A stretch of 5,549 bases of DNA from CAZYWA01 sp964650975 [NCBI: uncultured bacterium]. Lineage in GTDB: Bacteria; JADJOY01. The translations under genes and the position numbers were made by a program. The stretch covers positions 1-5,549 of the forward strand of contig CAZYWA010000528.1 of NCBI GenBank assembly GCA_964650975.1, in the 5' to 3' direction. The notes beneath the pieces are model-generated. The model was not told where the DNA came from and ran no database searches. It saw only the letters and a list, made by a program, of their open reading frames with translations. Of this stretch, positions 5,385 to 5,549 are shown piece by piece. Numbering within the stretch: the stretch's first letter is position 1; the number at the start of each line of letters is the position of its first letter.

Positions 5385-5549
5385 CTGGTCGGCGCCCTTC
5401 ACGCTATCCGTCGTACCCCGGGCCGGGCGGCCCTACCGCCCCGCGCCCGTCACTCCGTGGCCCCCACCCAAGCCCTCGCGCTACCGCTGCCCGCCCGTTG
5501 GCTGGCCTCGGCGCCCCTCTCGCCGCGTGTGCCGCGACGCGCGCCGTGG
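5371..5549 (+). CDS. Start of a proline/arginine-rich protein, 3' end off the window
   Basis: From ATG 5371 the frame stays open for 59 full codons to the right edge. It begins MTPHDWSAPFTLSVVPRAG and continues with a proline-rich stretch (PAPVTPWPPPKPSRY) and then a basic one (WPRRPSRRVCRDARR). It overlaps the dnaB end by 14 bp and has a strong ribosome binding site at 5358-5365, so it belongs to the same transcript. No family is recognisable from this N-terminal fragment. A frame from ATG 5381 is also open to the edge and has the commoner 4-bp overlap, so the frame choice is probable rather than certain. Confidence 0.5.
   Translation, partial: MTPHDWSAPFTLSVVPRAGRPYRPAPVTPWPPPKPSRYRCPPVGWPRRPSRRVCRDARR

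Overview
The window is GC-rich DNA (strong G/C bias at third codon positions, long arginine-, alanine- and proline-rich stretches) and looks like a mobile or phage-derived replication region in a high-GC bacterium. The style (AT-hook proteins, proline-rich linkers, GC content) would fit Myxococcota/Deltaproteobacteria or another high-GC proteobacterium, but nothing in the sequence fixes the taxon. No rRNA, tRNA, CRISPR array or transposase was seen.

Layout: (1) A leftward gene (725 down to the left edge, 3' end cut off) encodes a DNA-binding protein with two AT-hooks and two Fis-type helix-turn-helix units arranged as hook-HTH-hook-HTH. It has no complete stop-to-stop frame in the window and is easily missed. 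(2) A 392-bp divergent intergenic region (726-1117) holds the ribosome binding sites of both flanking genes and a weak promoter-like pair. (3) A rightward 529-aa protein of unknown function (1118-2707) carries an Xre-like helix-turn-helix near residues 376-420 followed by a Cys/His cluster. (4) A ~100-bp spacer holds an almost perfect 24-bp palindrome and a long hairpin whose right arm contains the ribosome binding site of the next gene. (5) A rightward cluster follows: a 69-aa ribbon-helix-helix protein (2806-3015), a 343-aa phage-type replication initiator/replisome organiser (3028-4059), a DnaB-family replicative helicase (4056-5384) and the start of a proline/arginine-rich protein (5371 to the right edge). 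Spacings are +12 bp, a 4-bp ATGA overlap and a 14-bp overlap, so these are very probably one transcript.

How the parts probably work together: the initiator would recognise the element's origin and recruit the DnaB-type helicase encoded next to it. No separate DnaC/DnaI-type loader is visible, so loading may rest on the C-terminal half of the initiator, on the host, or on a gene to the right. The ribbon-helix-helix protein is placed to regulate the cluster, and the hairpins around its start codon and around the initiator start codon look suited to operator binding or translational control. The disordered linker of the initiator gene contains an 8-bp tandem repeat that is also a canonical G-quadruplex motif, followed by GC hairpins. 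By analogy with phage lambda, whose origin lies inside gene O, this is a candidate origin. The two large DNA-binding proteins at the left look like regulators or accessory factors; their specific roles are unknown.
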